DNA of 64,000 nt, taken from assembly GCA_039566865.1 (NCBI GenBank), contig CM076958.1, positions 7,230,501-7,294,500 on the forward strand. The letters are read 5' to 3'. Positions within the stretch are counted from its first letter, which is position 1; the number at the start of each line of letters is the position of its first letter. Source of the stretch: Aurelia coerulea (Eukaryota; Cnidaria; Scyphozoa; Semaeostomeae; Ulmaridae). The notes beneath the pieces are model-generated. The model searched no databases, was not told the origin of the DNA, and saw only the letters and a list, made by a program, of their open reading frames with translations. This document shows positions 44,071-55,140 of this stretch, piece by piece. The position numbers and the translations under genes were made by a program.

Positions 44071-45506
44071 CGATGTGGTGTCTCGGGACAACTTCTCTCT
44101 CTTATCCAAAGTTTCCTTAAGGATCGAAAACAGCGAACTGTTCTGAATGGACAGTGTTCTAATTGGGGGGATATTTTAGCAGGAGTGCTCCAGGGTTCTA
44201 TCTTAGGACCATTATTCTTTCTTGTGTATATAAATGATCTCACTGCAGATTTAAAATGTAATGTTAAACTTTTTGCCGATGATACGTCCTTGTTTACGGT
44301 TGCCCGAGAAGCTAATGAAGCTGCACAACACATGAACCATGACATACAACTGATAAGCCAGTGGGCCCATGATTGGAGGATGTCTTTCAATCCCGATCCG
44401 CAAAAGCAAGCTGTTGAAGTACTATTTTCAAGGAAAAGAAATGAAATAGTTCATCCAGTGATCCTCTTCAACAACATACCCGTAAAAAAGTAGATGAACA
44501 TAAACACCTAGGTATTATCTTGGACTCAAAACTTTCTTTCTTAGCTCATATTAAAGCTGCTATCTCTAAAACGAGAAAGGACATTGGTTTGCTAAAGTAT
44601 CTCTCCAAATATTTGCCCAGGAATACCCTAAACGAATTGTATAAACTTTATGTACGACCCCACCTGGACTACGGGGATGTTATTTATCATATTCCAGCTA
44701 AAGTATGTGAATTCAGTCAAAACATTATTTTACCAAATTTAATGGAAAAATTAGAATCTGTCCAATATTCTGCTGCACTTGCTGTAACAGGAACATGGAG
44801 AGGATCATCACGAGAAAAACTGTATGCAGAGCTTGGCTGGGAGTCACTACGTTCCCGTAGATGGAGTAGACGCCTTACTTTATTCTATAAGATCATAAAT
44901 AACCTCACTCCATTGTATACAAAGGAGCTAATCCCACTTCTTCAACAGCCAAACTACTCTCTTCGCAACCAGGATGTTATAGGGCGAATAAGGGCAAGAA
45001 CAGATAAATTTCAATCAAGTTTCTATCCCAATTGCATCTCTGAATGGAATAAACTTGATCCGGCAATCAGACTTGCACCTTCTGTCGCTGTCTTTAAAAC
45101 AAAGCTTCTGTCAATAATTCGTCCCCGTGCAAAGTCTGTTTTCGGTATTCATGACCCAATAGGCTTAGGTTATCTTTTACAAATCAGGGTCGGTCTCAGC
45201 AAATTGAATTTTCACAAATTCAAGCACAATTTTAGGGATACAGTGAACCCAATGTGCCCAACGAATGATGGCATTGAGGATATGGAGCACTTTTTGTTGC
45301 TTTGCCCTTCATTTGACATTCAACGACAAGATCTTCTCGCTGGAGTTTCAGAATTGTTGCGACCATTTGTCCAAATCGACGCCCTTCCAAACAATGTTCT
45401 GGTTCAATACTTATTGTATGGTAATGAAGAACTTTCTGACGAAGTGAATAAAAATATACTCGAACAGACTCTAAGTTTCATCCACAAAACAGGTCGGCTT
45501 GGATAA
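44071..45506 (+). pseudogene. ORF2 C-terminus: RT palm, thumb and tail
   Basis: Resumes CGVSGQLLSLIQSFLKDRKQ, then GVLQGSILGPLFFLVYINDL and the intact catalytic box FADDTSLF (about 44273-44296). A one-base loss near 44490 shifts frame. DSKLSFLAHIKAAISKT, RPHLDYGDVIYH and ELGWESLRSRRWSRRLTLFY follow, then a tail with CPTNDGIEDMEHFLLLCPSF (a Cys/His-containing end typical of this family) and stop at 45506. The 328-codon final frame is undamaged. RT and endonuclease act together in target-primed reverse transcription; this copy cannot because of the frameshifts and insertions. Confidence 0.9.
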
Positions 45507-46049
45507 CTTCAAACAATCGTTTTACGCCACACAACCACTATGTACACTTTTCCCCGTATATTTTGTAAGTCTGTTTCACATTTGATGTTAGGCACATCAA
45601 GGGTGAATGAAAATTCATCCACACAAAATTGACAGTATTTCGGACCATCGATATTGCGAATCAGAAACCCAGAGCTGACAGCATATGCGCAATGTGTTGG
45701 GCGTTGGGGACTCTGGAGGGGGATCAGTAGCGGTAGCAACTGCTGTCGTTGTTGTTCTCTTGTCCGGGGTTCTTATTGCTCAGCATCATACTGCTATGCT
45801 GGCCTTACATCCAATGTGAAACGGATTCTAGTATTCATCAGCAATTTATCGTATTTGTAGCTTTATGTAGTTGTTTATTTAGTTGCTATTTTTTGCATGT
45901 CTTTATGTTAATGTCCACGGGGTAGTTATTGGTTTTTGCTCCTTGTGGTCCCGTCCCTGTAGTGTTGTATAGTGTAAAGTAATTAGAAAGTATGGTAGGA
46001 TGTAGATGTAACATTTATTGTAACATTGTAAATGATTATATAAAAAAAA
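45507..46049 (+). other. 3' UTR and A-rich tail of the outer non-LTR element
   Basis: About 0.54 kb without coding frames, ending ATATAAAAAAAA at 46049, directly before the right target duplication. Confidence 0.8.
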
Positions 46050-46062
46050 GAGACAGAATTTT
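46050..46062. repeat. target-site duplication, right copy
   Basis: GAGACAGAATTTT, identical to 22790-22802. Confidence 0.85.
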
Positions 46063-46546
46063 CTACAAAAACTACTTAGTCACGCACAAGGATATTTGGG
46101 GGGGGGATGCTGCTGCTTCGTTTACACGTTTCAATCGAATCTTTTCGTTGCCTTGATATAAGTAATTGTTGCTTCCATAACCATTCTATTTGTAATTAGG
46201 GTCAGATCTGCATTTCCAAATATAATTAAATGGTAGAACGCTGAGTTAGATGGAAACGCCCTCCAAAACACTATAAAAAACTTACTTTTTAGATGGAAAA
46301 CTTCTTCATCTCGTGTGTAAAGACTAGGCGAGAATGCTAGTGGGCTCGCGGGTCTACAAACGTTACTCTAAGAAAGTTGAAAACAAAGAAAGACTAATTG
46401 ATATACGTTTTTCTAGGATCCTAAAGACCCTGGACCCCCTGGAAACTACCCTGGTTACACCAATTCTTGACTGTCCTGCTGAAAACAATTTTAAACATAA
46501 GATCCTTTTGGATGATTACAAAGTCTGTCCTGAGCCAAGCTAAAGC
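46063..46546. other. non-coding spacer
   Basis: An open frame at 46334-46543 has no recognisable motif and is not called. No repeat was recognised. Confidence 0.4.
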
Positions 46547-47130
46547 CCCGTTAAAACGCTTTCAACATTGCACTGAACATCGCTCTCAAATGTAGAGCGA
46601 TGTTCAGCGATGTTGAGTGGTGTTTAGTGGGGGTGTTAAAACGCTCTCAACAATTTGACTGAACTGTAACTTCTCACTTTCGGAGAGCCAAGACGAGGCA
46701 AACCTCTATTTGGGTACAATCGTTTTGGCGCCATATTCAGTAGTTTGTGTTAGTTTGTGTTCAAAATGGCGGTAGGAATTTTTAAATGAAATTAAACTCC
46801 TCCCTCGTCACTATTCGATCACGCTCTCGATATGTTCTGGAAGTTTATTTGTTTCTTTCTTTCTTTGGCGTAAAAAGTAATGGTTAGTGCGCTTGCGCCG
46901 ACTGAACATTGTTGGACGGAGTGTTAACATCGCTCAACAACACCTAGAACAATAGAAATGTCGAGTCGACCCACTGAACATTTTTGACTTCTTTCAAACT
47001 CCACTCAACATCGCTGAACACCACACAACATCACTGAACATCACTGAACAGGGTGTTAAAATGCTCTCAACATTTGTCCTCTACAAATGTAGAGCGATGT
47101 TCAGTGCAATGTTGAGAGCGTAACCCCAAT
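46547..47130. mobile_element. MITE (CCCCGTTAAAACGCT type)
   Basis: The left end GCCCCGTTAAAACGCT plus TTCAACATTGCACTGAACAT is inverted at 47085-47126 (ATGTTCAGTGCAATGTTGAG). The left end itself folds on CTACATTTGAGAGCGATGTT motifs. The right tip is degraded, so no target duplication can be read. Many internal GAACATCGCT and CTCAACA motifs occur. It probably belongs to the Harbinger-type MITEs by end style. Confidence 0.7.
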
Positions 47131-48122
47131 AACCCCAAATTCCCGTAGATGCTGTTTTTAGCTACAGTCAGAGAGAAGTGTTGCTGCTAAAGTCGCCTTC
47201 AATGGAAAATCAAGCGCCTTGTATAAGAAAAAGAACCGCATCAAAGGCAACATTTTGGTCATTGGTGCATTTGTGTCAAATGAGATGTCATGTGAGATTT
47301 ACGATAACGCAAAATTACTTATGCAGAACCCAACAGAACGTTTCAATTGTTGCTATTCGCGGGCATCTAATTTGAGACAAGCAGTCACGAAGATAACCTC
47401 TGTGCAGAATGATATGCATGAAGATGGTTTGGTTCAGTGTGATCTCGTGCCTTCCCCCTGTCAATGGCGCCATTGTTTGCTGGGATTCTGCAACTTTCTG
47501 TAGCTGTGTAGGAGGGGGATCCTTCTTCCTTCGGTGATACTGCGAATGCTAGCCTCTGTGCAGGCCGCCGGTTACATCATCCTCTAAAGTTGACTTATTT
47601 GCATAATGAGTACTATCAATAAGGCTAATGATTCGTTCGTTCTAGAAAACGATTGTTTTGACATAATTGAGCTGCTAATGAAGTCAAGAACGTGCCAATT
47701 CTGGCTAAATTTGTTGTTGCGTCAGGGTGGTGATTTATCCATCTTAAGGTGTCAAATCTGTCTAACATGAAATAAGCCGACGTCAAATGTTGCTATAGGA
47801 TCGCGGGAAACTTCTGTCTAGTATGCACTTTATGTGCGCTTTCTTTATTTCAGTGCCAATTAGCTGAGATAAAAGTTAATCAATTGCTTTAACGAGCGTG
47901 ACGGAAGTGGGTTACTTACTTACTTACTTTCTTTCTTTCTTTCTTTCTTTTCACTGACTGACATCGAAGCCCCTTCTTAGATTACAAAGTGGACTTTGTA
48001 ATCAAAAGAAATTAGAGATCAAGAAAGAATAGTGGGATGACGCTGAATCTACGTAACTGATCGCCTAGTTAATAAGATAGCACCGTTCAGTGTGGTGCTC
48101 ATCGTTGTGTACGCAATTGTGT
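47131..48122. other. non-coding, with a CTTT microsatellite
   Basis: Open frames here show no known motif. A CTTA/CTTT simple repeat lies at about 47916-47950. Nothing else is recognised. Confidence 0.4.
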
Positions 48123-48130
48123 AGTTTAAT

Positions 48131-48469
48131 CCCGGGGGGGGGGGTCACTTCAATAGGCGGATGACGGGGGTGTGCCATTTTCAATTGTAAAATCATACCC
48201 TAAAATATATGAATTTTTCAAAAACCATACCCCAAAATTTACGGGCCTTTCTAAAATTGTGACCAAAATTCGAAATTCTAACCAAGTACCTGAAATCAGA
48301 TTAAATTCAATACCCTCAAGCAGTTTTCTTCCAAAATGACACCCCGAAATTTATGTTCATTTGTGATGTTACCAAAAATGACACCCTAAAATTTACTTTC
48401 AGCCTGAAAAAAGGTACCCCAAAAAATGGCACATCCCGTACTGGTACATATGGTAGTGACCCCCTCGGG
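48131..48469. mobile_element. hAT-like MITE with 8-bp duplication
   Basis: The G-rich end CCCGGGGGGG then GTCACT at 48131 is matched inversely by AGTGACCCCCTCGGG ending 48469. AGTTTAAT flanks both sides (48123-48130 and 48470-48477). An 8-bp duplication suggests hAT or P. Inside, ACCCCAAAATTTAC-type motifs repeat irregularly. Confidence 0.75.
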
Positions 48470-48599
48470 AGTTTAATATTGGAAAACTTGATCCAGAATT
48501 TAGGCATGTTTCGAGCGACTCTGAGATTGAACACTTCAATAAAACCACTTGTAAATAAAGAAAAAATGATCGATTTTAATCAACGATACTCTAAAATGT

Positions 48600-51100
48600 A
48601 AGTTGATATGTTAACAATACAATTATAGTCAATGTTAAGGAATGTGAAGGGTAGGTAGCAAACGACAAAGATGCTAAATTATAACTTTTTAAACTCAACA
48701 AAAACAAAAACAAGTTGTTAATCAAGTTATTTAGAAAATAAAGTGAAGGGGCCCATTGGAAGAACGCTGGTGTATGACAAAGTTTAAAACAGCTAGCTTC
48801 CTAATTACCATTGCAAACAGGAAAGCACGTGGCATCCTATTGTGTATTGACCGTACACAGCTCAGACATTTCTGGGTGGGAGACATGGGCGTCTGCGAAG
48901 CTTCAGCAATTCCGATATTTCTCATATTTCACATTTTAACTCTCTACTGAGGAAGGCAGCCTTCAGCAAGTGCTACTTTTCAAGGGGTCTTCCCTCTAAG
49001 TGGTGTTACCTGTCAGTTGACACCGAATATCACTAGTTTCTTGTCAGCATTTCGATGTTTTTTCCTTTATCTTAGTCCTTCTAATTCTTGGCCAATCCAG
49101 GCAAGCCCTTTGCTGCCAGCAGCATCCCCCCTTCCGTGTTCTGGTTTCTAAGATGGATTTCCTAAACTTGGAAAAGCGGTCAAATTGAAAATCTGCCAAG
49201 CGCTATTTGTAACGCGGGCAACGCAATGCGCTTAATGGGCCATTTGGGGTCAAATTGCACATCGAAAATACCCAATTAAATGGTTTGTTTGTGTGGTCCA
49301 GTGCCAGCGAAATGTTTTCGTAACTGAAGTGAAGTAAAGGTGTGGTGGCGCAGCAACACTTCAGCAATTGGCAACTGATTGCATTCTTGGCATTCTTAGC
49401 TGGTTCTCAGGATGCGTTCTTGGTTCCTTACTTGCTTACTTACTTACTTTCTTGCCTACTTACTAGTGCGTCACACGACGTCACTCCTACATGTAGGGGA
49501 GACCGGGGACAATTGAAACACGGCGCAATTGTAGCACTGACTCTCACGCCTTGCAGAAAAGTGCAAAAACTCAGATTTTGCACAGAACATGCCCATTCTA
49601 ACCCTCTACATATGACTTGAGATACAGGAACATTCAGCCAAGTTTGCAAGATTTTCGGGGGGAAAATATGTTTTTGAGTACGAAAGTAAATATGTGCTTT
49701 CACTGTAAATTTGTGTCTGAACGATTTTGTTCTTCAGTAAAAAATGTCATTGTCACATCACAGACATGTCATCTTTTTAGGATCAAAACTACGTTAAAAC
49801 TGTTAAGCTTCACAGCTTATGACATATGAAAATGGAAAATAACGATAGCTGACCAGGTTAGGGGCAATTGTAACACACTATTACAATTGCCCCGGTGTAA
49901 GCTGCCCGATGCTTTGGTTTTGATTCATTTTCTAATCAGGTCGAAAAATGTGCATCTATGCAGTATTAAAGAGTTCAGAATTGAAATTTGTAAAAAAAAG
50001 GAAATGTTTTTCTCAATCGATTCAATTTTTTCAACTGATGCACCCACATTTACAAAGAAATAAAAACTGCATCTTCTTCTTAATTTGTTCTGTTGAAAGC
50101 CATGAATAATCTGCCACTTGGTGCTACAATTTGTGCAAGGAAAAAGCAGAGTGCAGAATCATCTGTGATTATTTTAAAGATATTCAACAATTGCTCCAAC
50201 CATGTGTTACAATTGCACCGTGTTACCGGGGAAATTGTAACACTTGATCACTGATTTTGAAACTATTGATCACTGATTTTGAAACTATCACCGCGCAACA
50301 AAAATTGGCTCCATGTGATGGAAACTAATGTATTTTTTATTCCAAGGGATGCAACTACAATATCATTTACCTTCAAGAGCACAATTAATCATTATTTAGA
50401 CAATACGGCTGATTTTCCAGAAAGTGTCACAATTGACCCTGGTCTCCCCTTCTCGTTTTATTTGGCCCATAATAAAGCTTCTAAATTGCCATTGCAAAAA
50501 GGAAAATCACATGCTGACCTTCACATTGTGGCCGTATACAGCTCAGACGTTTCTTGGTAAGAGCAAGTAGCTTCTTCGATGTTTCTTCTTCGGGCTAATG
50601 AGTTTAATCTTTTGCATATTATCCTGATTTTGCAGAAGAATTAATGTACATCGGGGACTTTGGCAGCAACAATCGTCTCTCTGATTTGCAGCTAAAACCA
50701 GCGTCAACGATCATTTGGAGTCATGAAGGAATCAATATTCAGATATTCTTATGCTTGCTTGGCTCATGACGGACTTTTTAATCATCCAAAAGGATCTTAT
50801 GGTTTATGTGAACTGGTAAATAGGCCGTTTTGTGGTCGAAATTACATATAAATTAACAATAAATAGTCAAAATGGTTGCTTTGTTTGCATGGCACAATGC
50901 CAAAATTTTCCATAACTCAGTAACTTCTGCGATGCCGTAGAGGTCAGCAACAATTCAGCAATTTGCAGCAAATTGCATTGTTTGGGCCTTATTTGCATTC
51001 GTCGGTAGCTTCAAGAAAAACGTTCTTGGTTCGTCAGTAAGTGTGAGTGTTACACAACATCACTCATGTATGTACTCGTTTTACTTCGTACATAATGATG
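48600..51100. repeat. diverged local duplication of about 0.7 kb
   Basis: Segment pairs match at about 48779-48880 and 50475-50560 (ACCATTGCAAACAGG versus GCCATTGCAAAAAGG; TACACAGCTCAGAC versus TATACAGCTCAGAC). They also match at about 49345-49494 and 50945-51060 (CAGCAACACTTCAGCAATT versus CAGCAACAATTCAGCAATT). After subtracting a 956-bp MITE in the first copy, the period is about 0.6-0.75 kb. No gene was recognised in either copy. Confidence 0.6.
49495..50450. mobile_element. MITE with AGGGGAGACCGGGG ends
   Basis: AGGGGAGACCGGGGACAATTG at 49495 pairs with CAATTGACCCTGGTCTCCCCT ending 50450. Internal ACAATTGTAACAC-type motifs recur. The neighbouring duplicate copy (about 51050-51095) reads across the site without the MITE, which supports the ends. 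The superfamily is unclear. Confidence 0.75.
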
Positions 51101-51844
51101 AAATTTTCATCCGATAAAAGCTGAAAATGGGATGAAATTTGATTGTAATTTGTTTAGCTTAAGGACTTTTGAAAAGTAACGTGCAATTAAAATAGTCCAG
51201 AACTCTAGAGCGACCGATTTTAGTGAAAACAATTTCTACATCTACGTTAGCCTTTTGCTTCCAACAAATAAATGAATCATTTAAATAGGTGAGTAATTGA
51301 GGATCGTACGTCCTGACAAACACCGATACATATTTTTGAAATACCAGTAAATCTTTCGCTTGTTCCAACTACACATTTAACATCAGGTTGCACAAACTGT
51401 GTGAAAAGAGATGCTCTAAGCTCACACCCTGTGTTCCTTTCCTGTCATAACTAACGGGTGAGCCAAAAAATGTAAACTCTAATATTAAAATTTCTTTCTG
51501 AGGCAATTTTTTGTTGTTGACGAAATTCATATGGTAGAAAGTACAACATGAAACAGATCTATAAAGTGAAAATGACAGATGATTGAACTTTTGCAGAAAG
51601 ATGGTGGCAAAAACTGCTGTAACAAAATCACATAAGGTAGAATGTAGCATGAAGCTAGAATAAAAGGCTCTTTAAAGAGACTCGAGCAAAATGGAAATAC
51701 AAAAATTATGACAGTAACTAAATTTAGTGGTTCCTAAACCACTCAACCCTTTCGGTGCACATTATTGGTCGTTTCTTCAAAAAAAGATTATTTCTGATTC
51801 ATTAATTTGTAAGTTTCAAAAACTTCAAACATAAAGTTTAAGAT
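51101..51844. other. non-coding intron sequence
   Basis: No gene or repeat was recognised in this 0.74-kb stretch. Confidence 0.4.
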
Positions 51845-52856
51845 CAAACAATATTGGGACTTGGGTCAACTCAGTATGTTGGTGGTGAGGAATATCAAGA
51901 TAAAAGATAAAATTGGAAAAATCAAGATAGGAATACCGCAAGGATCGGTCCTTGGACCGATGCTGTTCAACATTTTTATCAATGACCTGTTCCTAATTGA
52001 CTTGGAATCAGAAATCTGCAACTTTGCAGATGACAATACAATCTACGCAAGGAGTAAGACACTTGATGAAGTGATAAACAACTTGGAAAATGATCTGAGC
52101 TCCATTTTACAGTGGTTTACCGAAAACGGGATGGTAGCAAACCCTGAAAAATTCCAGCTCATGTTACTAGGGCTACAGAGTGATCAGCAAATGTGTCTTT
52201 GTATTGATGATCAGATCATCAATCAATGCCAACAAGTAAAACTCTTAGGAGTAACGATTGATTCTAAGCTGAATTTTGACAAGCATATTGCTGAATTGTG
52301 CGGTAAAATAAACAAAAAAGTGAGTGCATTCTTAAGACTTCGGAACTATCTTGATGATACACAAGCTAAACTCTTATGTAATACAACGGTGTTGGCAAAT
52401 TTCAATTATTGCCCTTTAATTTGGATGTTCTCTTCTAAAGCTGCAAACAAAGAGATTAATAGAACACATAAACGTGCACTTAGGGTGCTCCATAAGGATT
52501 ACGATGCATCGTTTGATATGTGTCTAAGGAGAGAGGCAGATACAACAATTCACGTCAAAAATCTCCAAAAACTAATGTTAGAGGTATTCAAAACTCTGAA
52601 TTCGTTGAATCCATCATACCTTTGGGATTTTTTCAGGACTAAGCAAGTGGAATACAACCTGAGGATCAAAAATTTGGTAAAATTGCCTCAAATAAAAACA
52701 CACACTTTCGGACTACACTCTGTAACCTTCAGAGGCAGTATCCTTTGGAATGCACTAAGTGACGATATTAAAACATGTGAAAATGTGGCAGCTTTCAAAA
52801 GGAAAATAAAAACATGGAAGGGGGCAAACTGCAGCTGTAAACTATGTTGTAAATAG
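51845..52856 (+). pseudogene. 5'-truncated non-LTR RT, open C-terminal half
   Basis: The open frame of 331 codons reads IGIPQGSVLGPMLFNIFIND, CNFADDNTIYARS (intact FADD), KLLGVTIDSKLNFDKHI, NFNYCPLIWMFSS, THKRALRVLHKDY and SILWNALSDDIKTCENV, ending CSCKLCCK and a stop at 52856. The N-terminal half of the RT and all of the endonuclease are missing, as usual for incomplete reverse transcription. A 3' UTR follows with an A-rich end near 52980. This family differs in sequence from the CR1/L2-type copies around it. No lesions are visible in the retained part, so it is fairly young. Confidence 0.88.
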
Positions 52857-53307
52857 GATATTGTATTATACTTTATATTATGTAGTTATTTTTAGTTGTA
52901 GTTGGTTTAAATTAGTTGATGTATATATAATGCTGATAACTATTTGTAAATAACCAACTTTAAAGAATGATAAAATGAAAAAAAAAATGGAAAAATATGC
53001 CCTTGATGAGGTAACTTTGTTCTAAAAACTGTGAAATTATGGGTATCAGAAAAACAGTTAAAATGAAGATCAGCGGGCTGGGATGTTCTCCAATGAAATT
53101 CAGAACTATGTCCCAAAATTTTAGACATTTCTGAATTATGGGGGCAATCTTCCCACTCACATTGGCATGTCCTCGTTGATAGTAACTTCTCAAGAAAAAA
53201 ACACCCAAAGAAAATTCATATGTTTCTGAGATGCCCAACCGGCATATAGTTGGAAAAATTTTTTATCCATTTAAAATTGGCAGCTACAAATCAATTGTAA
53301 TTCTCAC
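52857..53307. other. retrotransposon 3' UTR and ABCA intron
   Basis: 52857 to about 52990 is 3' UTR plus A-rich tail; the rest is plain intron up to the ABCA donor GTGAGA at 53307. Confidence 0.6.
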
Positions 53308-53398
53308 CTGCTCCATTATGACCAAGCAATGCTGTGATTTGTCCCTTGTACATGTTAAGTGATAATCCATCCACTGCCACTTTCTTGCCTGTAGCGCT
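53308..53398 (-). CDS. ABCA transporter exon: Walker A start
   Basis: The acceptor ATTACAG precedes 53398. The exon reads [20 protein letters not shown] and [11 protein letters not shown], ending one base into the next Gly codon. The donor is GTGAGA. Joined to the exon at 13796 it gives GHNGAGKTTT, a complete Walker A. The partner exon is 39.5 kb away. Confidence 0.93.
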
Positions 53399-53941
53399 CT
53401 GTAATGTAGACAAATTTGCAAATTGTTCTTTTTACTGGAAATATGTCCCTTGTCAATTGTAATGTTTTTAAGATTCCAACTATCTGAGGGTTTGGATAAA
53501 CGTGCGGACTGGAACAAAATTCAGTCGACAACGTAAATATAAGATAAATTTGGTCGTCTTTTCAGGAGGATTGTGAAGGCTTTTCGCAGGGAACTTCTCA
53601 AGAAAATCCCTGCTTAGCTCGGGGAGAAAGTGACCGATTTCAGGAAGAAAACTTCTGAAATCAATTGCACATGTCGTCTTTTGAATAAACTATCAAAATA
53701 TTTCATTTCTTTGATATCTAGAGAGCGACATCATTTCAAATAGCGTACATTTTCTGGCTCACATGGTAGCTTGCAATCAACAAGCATTGCTATAACTCAC
53801 GATGAACAATGAAAGTCTTTTGAAAATTCAATGTGTTTCCATTTCAAACAATTTCATTAGCTTTCCTGCCAGCTGGCCACCACCTCTTGGCAAGGAAAAC
53901 ATGACAACACTAAAAAAACAAATTAAAGGTTAAACACGTAC
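53399..53941 (-). other. ABCA intron
   Basis: Intron of 0.54 kb with nothing else recognised. Confidence 0.75.
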
Positions 53942-54043
53942 GGAAAACGTCTTCTTGAGATCTCTGATAGACACACCCATTGGTATATCAGGTGGCTCCT
54001 CCTCATTATCTGGGTTGACTGCTGCATTCCTGATATCGAGGCC
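53942..54043 (-). CDS. ABCA transporter exon: linker into NBD1
   Basis: The acceptor CTCGCAG precedes 54043. The exon reads GLDIRNAAVNPDNEEEPPDI then PMGVSIRDLKKTFS, and the donor GTACGT follows. It is 34 codons in phase 0. The acidic linker between the first membrane domain and NBD1, followed by the first strand of the ABC domain (VSIRDLKKTF), is the usual ABCA layout. Confidence 0.9.
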
Positions 54044-54612
54044 CTGCGAGAGAGTAACCTAAATCAAAATGATTCTTATAAATTACTACCATCCTGTATT
54101 GTTACAGGACCAATACACAGTTCCACCGAGACTGTGGAAAGAACAGAGAGATAATCGGAAGAAGAAGTAAGAAAGGAAAGAGAACATCAGAGGTAGTGGG
54201 TGGATGGGTAACAAAATGGCTGCGTGGATATTTCTTGCAAGTTACATAAACGGAGTGCCTATCCAGCTTCTGTTTGACATACGTACGTACCCAATTACCC
54301 CCAAGTGAAAATGCTTTGGCAAGACGTCCATGCAGTGCGTAACGCACGGTGGTTGGCGTTAGAGCAACTCCTAAGGGACCCCCAAGCTTTAGGGGCCCTT
54401 ATGACCTTCTGTAACATACCAATCTGACTTTGGAGAAGCTGCTTGCTGACCTCTAATGAATTGAATGCCGTTGTGAATTTAATTGAATGCAAGTTTAATA
54501 TATACAGAAATGCTGTAAATTGCAAACTGGTCAAAAAAAAATCTGTTATCTTCAAGGGAACATGGACGTTTCAGAAGATTACTTGACAAAAAAATCCATT
54601 TCTGTACGATGC
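54044..54612 (-). other. ABCA intron
   Basis: Intron sequence with no recognised feature up to the Harbinger target site. Confidence 0.55.
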
Positions 54613-55140
54613 TTAGACCCCGTTTACACGGTAGCGGATCACTTTTGATCCGATACAAAAAGTGTAGCGGATCAGCCTCCCGTTTACACTAGCTCGAAGT
54701 GATCCGATACACTTCTGCTCCACTATCCGCATCAATTTTGATCCTGCTACGAAAGCGAACTCGTTTTGTGTCGGATCACTTTTGTATCGGATCACTTCTG
54801 CTCTGCGCCGTGTATACGCAAGTGATCCGCATCAATTTTGATTCGGATTCATTACGAGGGTACTTTCCATACAAACGAGGTTTAATCATAATTGCAGTTT
54901 GTTTTGATCGTTTTGATTAGCAATTTGGTGCCTGTTGTAGTGTTGTAGTTCATTTCACCCACAAACGGCATTCAACGCAAAGAAGATGCATAATTGGAAA
55001 GGTGTCGCTTTAGTCATGTCATTGCTCAGCTCTTTTGCAGCTGCTGCTAAGCTGAATGCGGTTTTAGCCGTTTTGTACGAGTCTGCATTCCGGCGAAAGA
55101 GAAGGAGACTGGCTTCGGTTGTTGAAGAAAGTTCTGCCAA

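Larger units (their letters stand above)
22803..46049 (+). mobile_element. full-length CR1/L2-type non-LTR retrotransposon, nested
   Basis: The outermost layer starts near 22803 and ends in an A-rich tail at 46049, flanked by a 13-bp duplication. In order it holds ORF1 (coiled coil and RNA-binding-like region), a spacer of about 0.93 kb, and ORF2 (2A peptide, AP-type endonuclease, RT, C-terminal region), then a 3' UTR. Subtracting three insertions (about 1.0, 13.6 and 2.7 kb) leaves about 5.95 kb, a normal full length for such elements. ORF1 and ORF2 both have frameshifts, so the copy is dead. The insertions give an order: this element first, then its guests. Confidence 0.85.

Noticed and set aside
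46334..46543. 69-aa open frame resembling a small protein
   Set aside because: No recognisable motif, no splice context and too short to support; left uncalled.
47219..47503. 94-aa open frame
   Set aside because: No family resemblance and no start or splice context; chance frame cannot be excluded.
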